NCBI RefSeq assembly: GCF_000151665.1
Contig: NW_013171860.1
Location: 808,138 to 872,137, forward strand
Direction of reading: 5' to 3'
Source of the DNA: Blastocystis hominis
Lineage: Eukaryota; Sar; Bigyra; Opalinata; Blastocystidae
Length of the DNA: 64,000 nt
Positions 8,977-21,933 of the stretch are shown in pieces. Under the pieces are notes generated by a model that worked only from the letters and a program-made list of their open reading frames with translations, had not been told where the DNA came from and made no database searches. Numbering within the stretch: the stretch's first letter is position 1; the number at the start of each line of letters is the position of its first letter. Made by a program: the position numbers and the translations under genes.

Positions 8977-11900
8977 ATGAGTGGCGCAGGACCTACAGGG
9001 TATTATCAAGCAGGAACTATAAGGAGTGTGGAGATGCGTAATTTTATGTGCCACGAACATTTGAAAATCGATTTTCCGCAGCAAATCACTTTCATTACGG
9101 GACCAAACGGAGGCGGTAAAAGTGCCATTCTAACCGCATTGCAAGTATTTTTACAATCAGGAAAAATTGAAATTTAGGTGGCATTTTGTATTCGTGCTAA
9201 TAGCACTGGTAGAGCGAGTCGATACGACCAATTAATTCGAAAAGGGAGTAATTCGCCTGCGAAAATATGTGTGGAATTAAATAACAAAGGAAACGGTGCT
9301 TACAAACCTTCAGAGTTCGGAGATGTTATTTTCATCGAGCGAGTTATAAGTACGGCGTCGATTACTACCCGAGTCTTAAACCAATCGTACGTTTTGTAAA
9401 AGAACCGTCAATTATAGTCGGAACGTTATATCAACACGTAAAAAGGATGTGATGGACATGCTACGGCAATTCAATATAAAAATCGACAACCCTCTCGTGT
9501 TCATGGAGCAAACCACAATGAAGCAATTCATTCAAGGAGACGAGAAGGGAAAGTACGAAATCCTTATGCAAGCCATGAATTTCAAATCGCTCCAGCAATA
9601 CTTCGACACGACGGACAAGCGACTATTCTCGATGAACGAAAAATTGAAAATGTGCAAAGAGGTGGAGCTGAAGAAGAAGAGACATGAGGTCGAAGAGGTG
9701 AAGGAGAGCCTGGAGATGGTGAAAGGTCTGAAAGACAAGGAAGCGAAGCTAAACGAGCTGCGTCGACGTGAAGTCTGGGCAGAGATTCAGCTCAGAGAAG
9801 CGGAGATTCTGGGTTTGAATGAAGAGATGAATTCGATGGACTCGGGCATACAAGAAATGAGCAACAAAATCGACCGCGATACGAAGCTGTTAGAGGAAGC
9901 AATCGCGTCGAACGAGGAGAAAACGAGCGAAATCGCTGCGTTGAGGCAGGAATTGGAGATTCAAAAAGAGCAGAAAGATGAGATTATGCGCGAAGTGGAC
10001 GAATCAATGCAACCTTTGGAAGGAGCTCAGATCAAACGCGAGCGACTGCAACGCGAATTGATGGTGTTGAAGAAGCAGGTCGAGTCGAACCGACAGAACA
10101 TTCTGCGATTGACGGAAAGCATGGCGAAGCTGATGGACAGCGAGAACGAAAAGAAGGAAATCGAGCAGCTCCATCACGATTTGAAGAGCTTCGAAGACCA
10201 GCTGCAAACGCTTTCCGACCAAACCATCGCCGTCGAAGCGAAGCGCCAGAAAATCAGCGTGGAGATCGCGTCATCGCAACCGTATCACGAGACGATTCGA
10301 CAAGGATTGAATGAAGTGAGAGAAGATTTGAATGCGCTGAATGCTCGAAAGAAGGAGTTGACGGACATGTCCAACCCACTCACAAAATATGGAAACTTGG
10401 TCGCCACTCTTCAAGACTTAATCAGCCGAGCCTCGTGGGATTCACCCGTTTTTTACCCCGCTGGGGAGTTCTTTTCGGTCCGAAAGGGCTTTGAGAAGTG
10501 GCGCGACGCGGTTGAGATTTATTTGAACTCCTTTCCGTTGAGCGCCATTGTGAATATTGCGAGTCGTCGAGACCGCGAGGGCGTCATTTCGCTGGCATAT
10601 CGCCACGGAATTTCCGATTTAAACGTGATTTCCATCGATTACGAAGGCGATCTTCTAATCAGGGAAGACCAGCTTCCAATGACGGAAAAGCCGTCGATTT
10701 TGGACGTGTTGGAGTTCAAAAACAACATCGTGAGGAAAGCAGCGATCGTCCAAACGCGACTCGAGCGCTGCATTCTGTGCCACGATTATAAAGAAGTGCT
10801 GACACTGACGGGCGATGGACCAACTCGAGCGATGCCTCGGAATGTGCATTTGATCGTTACGATTGAGGGAGATATCCATCGTGTGCGACGTGGAAAGCCG
10901 TCGCTGACGTCGAATCGAAAGAAGCCGCAGGGTTTTTTATCGCTGAATACGGGGGAGGCGCTGCGGATGATTGGCGTTCATATCAGAGAAGCGAAGCAGA
11001 ACGAGGAAGCGTGGATCCAGAAGGAGCGAGCGTGGTACAACGAGAATGGAAAACGCCAAGAAGCCATGATGGAAATGAAGAAACAGTTGAGAGAATTCGA
11101 TTCGAAGAAACGTCAAGTGTCGAATCGGATCCAGCAGATTCAAGATCGATTGGACCGCATCGCGCAGGAAGACGGCGAAGGCGAATTGGCGTCCATGCGA
11201 ACGCAGCAGCAGCAAATTGAGGAGGACAACGCAGAGAAAGAACAGAAATTGGAGCGAGTTTCGAGCGAAATCGAAGCGTTGGATCAGCGAATTGTGTCGC
11301 TGCAAAGCGCAGCGGATGCAGTAAACGATCGGTTTCAAGACATGCGGAAGAAAGTGAGCGAATTGGAGTCCAAAATCTCGCGGATTTCGCAGACAGCTTC
11401 CGTGGATTCGCGGAAAATCGAGTTGGAGAATCGCGTGAAACTCACGAAGCAAGCGAAGCACAAGCTGGAAGAAAAGCGCGAAAACTTGGCGAGGCAAATC
11501 GAAGCGAAGAAGGAGGAAGTGAGGAGCAGCGTGGCGTTGCTGGGCGAAGACACGCGAGTGCGAGAGAAGCTTTCGGTGCAGCGCTGTAGGAAGGAAGTGG
11601 AGCTGTTCGAAGAGAATTTGCGAAGGGAGAGGGAGCAGATGGGCGTTCAGAGCAATGCGGAGATCGAAGCGAAGTACGAAGCGAAGAAGAAGGAATTCGA
11701 CGAGCTTCAAGCCAAGTACAAAGCGATTAAACGCGAAGGAACGCGCATTGAGGAGCTGGGAAAGCGGCAGAAACTCACATACGAGGAGCTGCGAAACGAA
11801 TCCCAGCAGCAAATCTGCAAGCGATTCACGCGGTTTTTGTCCCAGCGGAAAGCGGAGGGAAGTGTGGCGATCGATCACTCGCGTCATACGGTTTCGCTGT

Positions 11901-12250
11901 CTGTGCGAATGGACTCGACGAGCCAGATCGAATCGAGTCAAGTGCAGAATATCAAAGTGTTGTCTGGAGGAGAGAAGTCGTTTGTCACGCTCTCGTTGAT
12001 AATGGCGACGGCTCACATCATCGAATCGCCGTTCTTTATAATGGATGAGTTCGATGTGTTTATGGATGAGGCAAATCGAGTGATTTCTCTGCATTCGATA
12101 ATAGAGACGGCTCGGCAGGAGAAGAAGCAGTTTATTTTCATTACACCGCATAATCTCGAGACGGTGATTCGGGAGATGAATAAATCCAAAGAAGTAAAAG
12201 ACATTGCAATATATAAAATGAATGATCCTCAACAAGGTCGCACGTTTTGA
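8977..12250 (+). CDS. SMC6: SMC6, structural maintenance of chromosomes 6
   Basis: Three exons (8977-9144, 9178-9386, 9418-12250; introns 33 and 31 nt) make 1,069 residues, normal for SMC6. Walker A TGPNGGGKSA is at about 41-50, followed by the SMC6-type stretch ending FNIKIDNPLVFMEQTTMKQF. Two long coiled coils surround a hinge near 330-520. The ABC signature LSGGEKS (about 974) and Walker B FFIMDEFDVFMD (about 1002) follow; DEFDVFMD is characteristic of SMC6. It pairs with SMC5 in DNA repair and sister-chromatid processing. The TGA stop's T (12248) is also the T placed 5 nt before the TGTTTGTT motif, so either the genomic TGA or a poly(A)-made TAA ends the protein at the same residue. Confidence 0.95.
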
Positions 12251-12252
12251 TT

Positions 12253-12260
12253 TGTTTGTT
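12253..12260 (+). terminator. TGTTTGTT 3'-end motif of SMC6
   Basis: Starts 2 nt after the SMC6 TGA; T at 12248 then GATT then the motif. Confidence 0.7.
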
Positions 12261-12421
12261 GTATAAGTAACTATTGTAGAGAACCCAAGTAACTATTGTA
12301 GATAATCCAAGTAAATATTATCATTAATCTTGTTGGGTATGCAAGTCGAAAGAACAATGCTATCATAGTTCTCTCTCTTTCAGGAATACGGAACGATTCA
12401 CAATCCCCATACCCACTTTCG

Positions 12422-12429
12422 AACAAACA
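12422..12429 (-). terminator. TGTTTGTT 3'-end motif of PCCB
   Basis: Reverse-strand TGTTTGTT, with T then GAAT before it, about 97 nt past the PCCB stop. No other minus-strand gene ends here. Confidence 0.55.
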
Positions 12430-12525
12430 ATTCACTGTATACATTCGTATCCTTTTGTATTTATTGTTTATCATTCTTCTTTTTCGCTCCTTTTTCTCCT
12501 TCTCCTGCTCGGGACCTCTCGCTCT

Positions 12526-14155
12526 TTACAGCGGGATGTTTCCGTGCTTTCTCCAAGGATTGGTCATCTTCTTGGTCTGGAGGATCTCGAGGTCCTCGCA
12601 GAGTCTTCTTCGGGTCTCGGTGGGCTCGATGATGTCGTCGATGAATCCTCTCTGGGCGGCCATGAGCGGGTTGGCGAAGTTGTAGGCGTACTCGGCCTTG
12701 TTCTTCTGGAGATCCTTTCCTCGGAAGATGATCTTGACGGCTCCCTCGGCTCCCATGACGGCGATCTCTCCGTTGGGCCACGAGTAGTTGCTGTCTCCGC
12801 GCAGATGCTTCGAGGACATCACGCAGTACGCGCCTCCGTAGCTCTTGCGGGTGATGACGGTGACCTTGGGCACGGTCGCCTCCGCGTAGGCGTAGATCAG
12901 CTTGGCTCCCTCGCGGATGATTCCTCGGTGCTCCTGGTTCACGCCGGGCAGGAAGCCGGGCACGTCCACGAACGTCACCAGCGGGATGTTGAACGCGTCG
13001 CAGAAGCGCACGAACCGCGCGCCCTTCACCGAGGCGTTGATGTCCAGGCAGCCCGCCAGCTCCAGCGGCTGGTTCGCCACCACGCCCACCGTGCGGCCCT
13101 CCATGCGGGCGAAGCCCACCACGATGTTCTTCGCGAAGTCGGGCGACGTCTCGAAGAACTCCTGCTCGTCCACCACCAGCTTCACCAGCTTCTTCATGTC
13201 GTACGGCATGTTCGCGTCCTGCGGCACGATGTTCGCCAGCGCCGGCTCCGCGCGGCTCCGCGGGTCCGTGCACACGCGGCTCGGAACGCCGTCGCGGTTG
13301 TTCAGAGGCAGGTAGTCGTAGAACGTACGCATCGCGCGAAGCATCTCCACGTCGTTGTCGAACGCGCCCTGCGCCACGCCAGACTTCTTCGTGTGGATCG
13401 CAGCGCCGCCCAGCTCCTCCTGCGTCACGTCCTCCTGCGTCACCGTCTTCACCACGTCCGGACCCGTGATGAACATGTACGACGTGTCGCGCACCATGAA
13501 GATGAAATCCGTAATCGCAGGAGAGTACACAGCGCCTCCAGCGCACGGACCCATGATCAGAGAGATCTGCGGAATCACGCCCGACGACAGAGTGTTCCGC
13601 TTGAAGATCTCCGAGTAGCCAGCAAGAGAGTCGCAGCCCTCCTGGATACGAGCACCACCAGAGTCGTTCAGACCGATCACCGGAGCACCCACGTCCATGG
13701 CCTTGTCCATCACCTTGCAGATCTTCTCAGCGTTCGTGCCAGACAGAGAACCTCCCAGCACCGTGAAGTCCTGAGCGAACAGGAACACCAGACGACCGTT
13801 GATCGTTCCGTGACCCGTCACAACACCATCGCCAGGGTAGTTCTGCTTCTCCATACCGAAATGCACGCAGCGGTGCGCCTTCAGCTGGTCGTACTCGCGG
13901 AACGAACCCTTGTCCACCAGCAGCTCGATACGCTCACGAGCGGTCAGCTTGCCACGCTTGTGCTGAGAATCAATGCGCTTCTCGCCTCCACCAATAAGGG
14001 CGCTGTGGCGAGCTTCAGCAAGTCTTTCAGTGAAAGGCTTCGTTAAATCAACAGCTCCGGCGAAACTGCGCTACACCATCACACTCACAGATTCAAAATC
14101 GTACAGCAAGAGTCACAGCACGCTTCGAAATCATAGAAGGAACAGATGCGAGCAT
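12526..14155 (-). CDS. PCCB: Propionyl-CoA carboxylase beta subunit, mitochondrial type
   Basis: Two exons (14155-14105 and 14070-12526; intron 34 nt) give 531 residues, the usual PCCB length. The first exon encodes an amphipathic basic presequence ([17 protein letters not shown] then RSFAGA), pointing to the mitochondrion-related organelle. Carboxyltransferase landmarks follow: [60 protein letters not shown], and the family C-terminus KHGNIPL. It transfers CO2 from biotin to propionyl-CoA, producing methylmalonyl-CoA; the biotin-bearing alpha subunit is not in the window. Very GC-rich codon use, like PFAS and HSP90. The upstream intron decides the start: without it the frame has no N-terminal ATG. 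Confidence 0.94.
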
Positions 14156-14839
14156 TCTTTGGGAAAACCTAGAATGGGAGAAATAGCGAGAAACAGGGAA
14201 GATGAGTGAAGGGACGACACACAGCTTTAAGGGACCAAAATGTTATGCATGTCGATTATCGTATCATTTTTGACATACATAGAAGAAGAATCTCAAATGT
14301 TGCAATCGAGAATTTGAGCACACATTGTATATAATAGAAAACGGTTTGATTTGCTTGAGGAGAGAACATGACCTACTAATCAAGCATGGACTCTCTTCAT
14401 GTATTTCAAATAGGAAATGATATGGCATTTGTGATTTTATTATTAGTAGCTTATAAAAGAGGGCATGTATCGAATTAGTTAAACAGGAGTCGTATTTTTC
14501 GATAGAAAGATATCAGAGAGTTATATGAGGTATGGAGGATACTATATGACACTTCATTTTTCACAATACGTGCTTGTTTAGCTAGGATGGTTGATGGAAT
14601 GGGTAAAGAAGGAAGCGATTGATAAAAAATTTTTATCGGTGATTGACATGTAAGTGGTTGTTTTTTTACGGTTCTACTGTTGATTGTAAAGCATTTGTGT
14701 TTGGAATTGAGTGACAGATACTGAACACTAAATAATTTTGTAATGCGTATTAATTGAAGTAACGAGTATGCACAATACACTTTGACACCTTGTTGTCCTT
14801 TCCAACAAACCTTAACATTAGTAATATCATTTACATCTC
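14156..14839. other. Intergenic
   Basis: AT-rich, no gene seen. A variant 3' motif (GGTTTGTT on the minus strand, 14804-14811) follows the end of the MORN-LRR gene. Confidence 0.5.
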
Positions 14840-16680
14840 TTATTCTTTCTTAGCAGTAGCAATCTGCACCAAAGAATTATTGACATCTACAACTGACTTC
14901 ACAACTCTGTAATTACTTCGTATGGTTCTTGTTGTGACTTTATCAAATGAATTAGGCAGCTCCACATTACTGACATTCGGGATATCTAGTTAATACTCTT
15001 ATTCGAAACATACTCTCCAAAACCAATTTGCGACAGCAAGTAAAACTACTCTGCTCCGATTTAAAGGATTTCAGCTTGGGAAGATCTACTGAAAAACAGA
15101 TGCTAAATACTACTCCGCATGATAAGTTCGCAGCAATCGTCATCTCTACCGTTTGCCGCCCATTCTCCAAAATCGATTGACTCCAAAGAGGGGAGATCTG
15201 GAGTTGAACACAACTTTATATTATTAACTTTCAAACACAACAGAGCAGGCTTCATCAAACGCCAGATTGCCGATAACGACCGTTTTCAACTTCGGAAGAT
15301 CTACATCTGACATTCCAATTCCATAACAACCTCGTAGGATGAGTGAGGAATAAGTGAAATTGCTAGAAGAGTTGATGTAATGAATATGCACTCTCATGTA
15401 GATATAGTGCATAAATGTGCTAAGCGACGCTCCAATTTTCAGTCCTTCTAAGCAAGGAAGGTTTTTGAGTTCAAATTGTCCTGCGTAATCAGAGAAGCTA
15501 AACTCACCAATTTCGATTAGCGATAACTGTGGACAGTTTACAACATGGAACGATCGTGCATTATTCTGTACCAGATCTCTCTTCCATTCATCCGTGCTCT
15601 TGATATGAGTAAATGAGTTCTCTCCGATTTTTAGCTTTTTCAATCGGCTTAGTCCATCAATTCTAAAAAGATCAACGTTTTCAAAGCATGCATCCCCAAT
15701 TTCAATCGATTCTAGAGATTTAAATCTGTTCAAATCCAGTGTATTGACATTGTTACAGCACTTAGAAGGGATCTCTAAACTTTTGATACTCCAATCCAAA
15801 GAATTCATATCAAACGAAGGGCTGATTGAGTCTTGAGTAGAACTCTGAGCAAATGACATGGGAGTGCTGGGTATGGTTCTGGCAACGATGTGAGAATTGC
15901 TTGATGAAGAGGGAGTGTACCATCCATCGAATAGATCTCTTCCACTCACCTCCTCTCCATTTGTCCAGTCGCCTTCTCGATAAGCGATTCGTGTTTCTTC
16001 ATCAATCAGATAACCTCGGCCATTTCGAATAAATGACTCGTTCAATTCATCATATACGAATTCGCCAACGTATACGGGAATTCGATTGGATACCTGCATG
16101 TTGTTTCCGTTTCTCTTAAACTCGGTCATGATATTGCCCTCAATTATTCGTAGTATCTCCACCAGTTTGTTGCCCTTCCATATTCCTTCTAACAACATGC
16201 TTCCTGTTTTATCATCATACTGAATTCCCCACCCTTCTCGTTGTCGCTGATTATTGAATTCTCCACGATAAATCAGTTTCTCACCATCATGAGTATAGAT
16301 TTCCAAACGTTCTCCTTTAATGTGATTGACGATTCGATAAAAATCGCGCCGATTTAAAATATCTTCAAAGGACTGAACAAATTGCACTCGACCATTTTCA
16401 AATCGAGTAAAATCACCAACCTGCATTCCATCTTCATCCACTTGATACGCCATGTGGAGAACTCCATTATGGAATAAACATACTTTGTTATCTTTCGTCA
16501 AGGTGTAGTCATTTTCATGTTTCCCTTGATAGAACTGCATGCTATACTTTGTACCACTGTGGATAACATCTTTTGAATTGCCATGTGTAAGATAGCTATC
16601 AAGAAGGTATTCACAACCTGGTAGGTTGCCAAGGATTCCTACTAGTTATTTTTCTTCAGTGTATCCTTACCAGAACTCAT
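14840..16680 (-). CDS. MORN-like plus leucine-rich-repeat (BspA-like) protein
   Basis: Six exons (16680-16671, 16641-15331, 15300-15229, 15197-15114, 15085-15024, 14995-14840; introns 29, 30, 31, 28 and 28 nt) give 564 residues. The N-terminal half has MORN-type pieces (LIYRGEFNNQRQREGWGIQYDDKTG, YVGEFVYDE..RNGRGYLID). The C-terminal half has repeats of the form LP.L..I.IG...F. Each C-terminal repeat sits in its own small exon, and every intron falls between the first and second base of the codon just before LP. Cytosolic or surface-associated role unknown; these repeats mediate protein or membrane contacts. Paralogues lie at 33.2 and 34.7-36.2 kb on the opposite strand. Confidence 0.75.
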
Positions 16681-17350
16681 TTTATAAATAGTGTTTAAAA
16701 TAAAATCTGGTATCTGTTTAGAATTTAACAGATTGGATGATGTGTTTTGGATATAACACTCTGTTATTTTTTATTCGATAGGAGCATTGCTTACTTGAAT
16801 ATGTGCCAGTAGTCTATATCAGCATCATCATATTAGACCATGATTCTCTGACTCTATTTATTCCATCGTATTATCCGAAACAGTTTTATATTATATTGTA
16901 TTGTATTGTATTGTATTGTATTTGCCCAAGGCATGCTATTCAAGAGTTATTCATCGCGAGGCTTTCATTTCTGAACTAGAAATACCATTATAACATTTCG
17001 CAATAGGGTTCGTACTTTCACACACGAACTTTTCTATTTCAGTATATTCAAGCCTCATTCCTTTCAAGCCAATCATCAATGCTAACTAGAGCATTCTTGA
17101 CTCAATATCCTTATTCTCCTATCAATACAACAGTACAAACTTGCAATCCTATGCGAATCAAACATGCTTGGTAGATTGTGTTACAGAATTTGCAATAGCG
17201 ATTGTAATCTGTTTTTTGGACATGGTACGGATTTTCATCATTTGATCAAATTATTTTCGTAACCCTAAGCAATTATTGAACCGCTTGGAAAGTAGTTCAA
17301 AAGCATTATTCTAATTGTCTAGCATACTCTTTTTTTCCTAATTTTTCATC
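16681..17350. other. Intergenic with (TATTG)n microsatellite
   Basis: No gene seen. A run of TATTG units at about 16893-16922. Confidence 0.5.
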
Positions 17351-20188
17351 ATGCAACATATTCTAGAGGTAATTGCCATGAGATTGTACTATTCTAGATT
17401 GGAAATAAAACTGAGAACATTGCTGTGTCTGAACTGGGAGGCAAGGGTGCGAACCTGATAAAACTAACAAGGGGTGGCTTTCATGTCCCTGGAGGTTTTA
17501 TCGTGAAAGCCTCAGCTTTTGACGAATTTGCTTCTTCGTGCTCTCTCTTTGAGAATCTAGACGATTTTGGTAACGACATTGATGGAGCAATAAGCATGAT
17601 CATTTCGAAGATTGATTCGACCCCCACTCCAGATTGGCTACGGGAATCGGTTCTTACTTTTCTCAACAGCATTGTATCTGACCCGCTACTTCCTAACCCA
17701 TTATTTGCTGTCCGCTCCTCAGGAGTTACGGAAGATTTGGAAGAAGCAAGTTTTGCTGGAATGAACGACACGTTTCTTAATGTTCATGCGGATTGCAATG
17801 CAGTGTGCGAAGCTATCCGCAATTGCTGGAAGTCTTTGTTTGGAAAACGTTCCGTTGTTTATCGAATCGAGAACGGGTATCCAGCGTACCTAACATCCAT
17901 AGCAGTAGTTGTCCAGGTGATGATTCCTTCCGAATCTTCTGGAGTTATTTTTACGGCAGATGCCCAGAGTGGTTCTCGTGGCATCATTTCTTTAGATGGC
18001 GTCCAGGGACTTGGAGAGGCACTTGTCAGTGGCCAGGTCAATACTGATCACTGGACAGTTCGTAAGGCATACGATAAACGCCCAATGGAAGTGGTGGACT
18101 GTGTTTTGGGACAGCAAGCCTTCAAGCTCAGGTCCAAATACCCAGAACCTGGAACAGAAAAGATCGAGTTGAATGAAGAGGAAGGTGCCAAGTCGTGTTT
18201 TACAGATGCTCAAGTGAACGAAGTGTGTGCAGTTTCGTGTGACATCGAAAAGTATTATGGCATTCCGATGGATATTGAGTTCTGCTTCTATCGGGGTTCC
18301 CTATTCATTGTTCAAGCCAGACCAATCACTCGACTGCCCATCATTCCCGATCGTATGAATCCTCTAAAGAACACTGACTCCATACAATGGTCAGCATGGG
18401 TTAGCTTTTGTAGGATTATTGCTTCTGCTCTCTGATAATTGTTTAGCTCATGTTCAAATGTTAACGGAGCCTGTATCTCCTTGTGGAACTTCCGTTCTTC
18501 GTCGATTAGTGGGAGTGTCTGAGAAGTATGTTACTCAAGTGAGTGGACATCCCTATATCAATTTCGCAGTATTATTCTCAAACCCTCTTGTTCGAAAGAA
18601 GGCTTTTAGTTGGGATTCATTGCTTGTTTTTTATTTGTAGAGTTCATTGCAGGCGCGGCGGATCACGAAATTGGAACGGTAGGAATATACACTACTCTTA
18701 CTATGTTAGTGTTTGCAGGAGACTTATGCGACTGATTATCCCTATTATAAGCACACTTTAAGCAAGAAAGCATTCAAGGAGATCTTTAGGGCGGTTCTCG
18801 GAAAGATCATGAAAAGAATGGCAAAGTTCCTCATCTCTCGTCCCCCAATCGAACAGATCCGAAAGGAAATTACCGAATTCATTGCACTGTGCGAGCAGAG
18901 TGGGAAGCCAAATGCAGAACATCCAGAGAGTTTGAAAGAGTATCTTGACAGACTCCACACTGTCATCATTGCACTTATTCCGACGATTGCTCCCTTTTTG
19001 CTTTTGAGCTTTTTATCGATGCAGAAAATCAGCAAAATCGTGAAGCCGTATGGAATCGAAGAAAAAGTAATTCAAAAAATGTGGGGAAATCGCCCTGAGA
19101 ACGTTGCAAGTCAAATGAATCATTCGGTCATGCGAATGGTGATATTGTTGCGAGAGATCTGTGCTTCGGATGAAGAGTTGAACCGTTTCGTTGAGGAGGT
19201 GTGCGAAGATGAGAACGATCGAGGGAATGAAGTCATTGAATTGATGTCGAAGTCGTCCGATCCGAAGAAGCAGCAATTTGTGGAGGAATGGAATGATTTT
19301 ATGACTCGTTTTGGTCGAAGAGGTCCGATGGAAATCGATATTGCGAGCCCGCGCTATCAGAATCACCCTTCCTTGCTTCTTCGTATGATCCGAAACATCG
19401 ATCCAACTGGATACAAAGACGAGAAGGCGTGCAATGAAGAGAGAGAGGAGGCGATCCAATCAGTGCTGTCGAAGCTCAGTAAGTCTCATCAGAAGAAAGT
19501 GAAGAAGCTTCTTCCCTATGCTCAAGTGTTTTTAAGCTATCGCGAGCATCCGAAATATGGAATTATCTCGATTCTGAGCAGCATGCGAGGCTATATTCTG
19601 GAGATCGGTAATTCTTTGAAGAACGAGGGAAAGCTGGAGAACGCCGAAGATATTTTCTTTATCAAAATGGAGGAACTGCTGGAGATGGAGCAGGGAATTG
19701 CTGATGGCACGAACTTCCGCAATCTTGTGAAGGAACGCAAAGAAATCGATCAGTTCGGCAGGACGCAGCCGTTCCCTCGCGTCATTTTCGGTCCGGAATG
19801 CATCATGCGAACGATTTCCAACGCCACCATGCAGGAGCTCAAGAACTTGCCTCCCTCTATGCTGAAGGGACTACCCACATCACCTGGAGTGTACGAAGGC
19901 ACGGCTGTAGTGGTGGAGCATCCTGACTCCGCAGTGGTCAACAAGGGTGACATCTTGGTGGCACGAGCCACCGACCCTGGGTGGACCCCGTTGTTTGTTC
20001 CTGCGGGGGCTGTGGCAATCGAGGTTGGAGGACCTCTTACTCATGGGAGTGTTGTGGCTCGAGAACGCGGAATTCCGTGCGTGGTGGGAATTACGGATCT
20101 GATGAAAAAGATCAAGAGCGGAATGAGACTTCGTGTTGATGGGGAAAAGGGGACAGTGGAAATATTGAAAGTGGAAGGAGATAGTTGA
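17351..20188 (+). CDS. PEP-synthase / rifampicin-phosphotransferase-like protein
   Basis: Five exons (17351-17368, 17398-18409, 18447-18608, 18641-18678, 18719-20188; introns 29, 37, 32 and 40 nt) give 899 residues. The N-terminus is a PPDK/PEP-synthase ATP-grasp domain: ELGGKGANLIKL, FAVRSSGVTEDLEEASFAGMNDTFLNV, then SGVIFTAD and LFIVQARPITRLP. A middle domain follows (WVSFSHVQMLTEPVSP). The C-terminus is the swivelling phosphohistidine domain with GGPLTHGSVVARERGIP (His near 852). There is no pyruvate/PEP barrel, so the order matches the rifampicin phosphotransferase branch rather than true PEP synthase. It should phosphorylate a small molecule through a phosphohistidine; the acceptor is unknown. 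The family is chiefly bacterial, suggesting acquisition by transfer followed by intron gain (inference). Confidence 0.82.
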
Positions 20189-20244
20189 GAGAAAAGTGCG
20201 GATTGAAGATGAACAGTCTAATAAGGGATGAACCGAGATGGTTA

Positions 20245-20252
20245 TGTTTGTT
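20245..20252 (+). terminator. TGTTTGTT 3'-end motif
   Basis: Plus-strand TGTTTGTT 57 nt after the stop of the PEP-synthase-like gene. Confidence 0.55.
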
Positions 20253-21933
20253 GCAGATAGTGAGAAGCAGGAGAGGTGACATATACGGCTATTGAACGCA
20301 TTCTCCTTCCCAGTATTCGATTCACCAAGGCTCTTTGTATTGCATTGTTACACCCGCTATCGCTTAACTATACACAATTTTACATAGGAATCCTCAAAAC
20401 ATCAAGCCACCCACATCTTCAATAGTTTCCACTTTTTCCAACTCCTACGATACTTTTTCATTCTTGGACAATTCCTTTCAATCTGCATTCTATCACTTGT
20501 TCGATAAGATCAAAAGTGATTTTAACCTCAGCACTTCTATGGATATTTATTGCGTGTAATAGCCAATGACAAATTCTACAGGGTGGTGAAACAATAATAT
20601 GGCTTTAAAATAAAAGGAAAGTCAAGGTAAAAAACAAGTATAACTTGATAAGCAAATAGTAGCAAGAAACACGTTTTGTATCGGCAGATCTTATATTTAT
20701 TTGCTGTATTATTTTATGTAGCATAGTGAACTATCCCTATTGATTCATTCCACTTTAAAAGCCACTGCAAGGAACTGAGAAACTACAGTACCAGCCGAAA
20801 ATCAAGGAATGCAGCACGAATCAGAGAGGAATACTATTATTAATACATTTGCTTGTATAGTGTGAGTATTGTATGATAATCAACAATCGTAATCTTATGC
20901 GAGATCTTATCAAGCAATTCTATTTTCCAGGGCAATAACCATTATATCGATAATATCATATTTATAATACTTGAAAAAACCAATAAAAATTGCATAATCA
21001 TCAATACCTGTTATTGTTAGAAAGTGACACTCACTGTGTTATCTCAACATGCTAATTAAGTCAATAGGCAAATTATAATATTCCATTTGTTAGAATGGAT
21101 TTCTTGATATAATGCAAAATACCATCACTAGGTGATTTATCTATCTTAATATCTATTATCATAACGACCTTAAAACTCCATCATATTCCTCAATTTGTCT
21201 CACACATTATAGGAACATCACTATTCACATCACAACCTAAAATAAAGGCCACTTGTAACTCTGATCATGATCATGATCATGAATCTTTGTTGTCAACCAC
21301 AATTTTAGCTAAATACATCGACTCTATCATGTTAACTACAGAAATCAATAATACTAAATTTCGCATTTCCTTGTGTTGTGGTAAATCGATATTTGTGTTA
21401 AGATTCTTATGATATTCGATGAAAATAGTAAGGAGATTTGGGATGAAGGAAAATGTAACAATTGAACAATTCTGCGAGGAGACCGCTATTCGAATGTATT
21501 TCCAATCATAAACATTGTACAAGAGGAATGAGCTGCATTTTTGGAATGCTGAATAGCAGCTGATGGAATAATATCAGAGGATAGTAATGGTTGAAAATGA
21601 CTGTAATGCGTTTCTATTTAGGCGACACTTTTTTTGACCTACTATTCCTTTAGTTTTTAGCTAATAAGTAGAATGGTTCATTATGAGGAGCTTTTTAACT
21701 ACTGTTCATTTGATCCCGTGTAGATAGTATAATCACAGCATTTCTTACGAGGAATCTATCTATGCCATTAATATACAGTAGAATTAGCTATTATTTTCGA
21801 TAATTACAAGATTAGGGACATTGAGATGTTGAATAATTGGCTCATACCCATTTATAATTGGATATGTAATTATGATACTTGGATATGCATGATTTTTCAT
21901 ATTTTTTTTGTAAACATTTGGATCCTCTACAGA
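20253..21933. other. Intergenic, gene-free
   Basis: About 1.7 kb of AT-rich DNA with only short broken frames. A small TGATCA repeat near 21263-21282. I see no RNA gene that I can support. Confidence 0.45.

Noticed and set aside
10937-12235. 432-codon minus-strand open frame
   Set aside because: Antisense shadow of the SMC6 coiled coil.
12544-14046. 500-codon plus-strand open frame
   Set aside because: Antisense shadow of PCCB.
20253-21933. Search for tRNA or further snRNA genes in gene-free stretches
   Set aside because: No A/B-box plus acceptor pairing or U2/U5/U6 core found by eye; absence is not proven.
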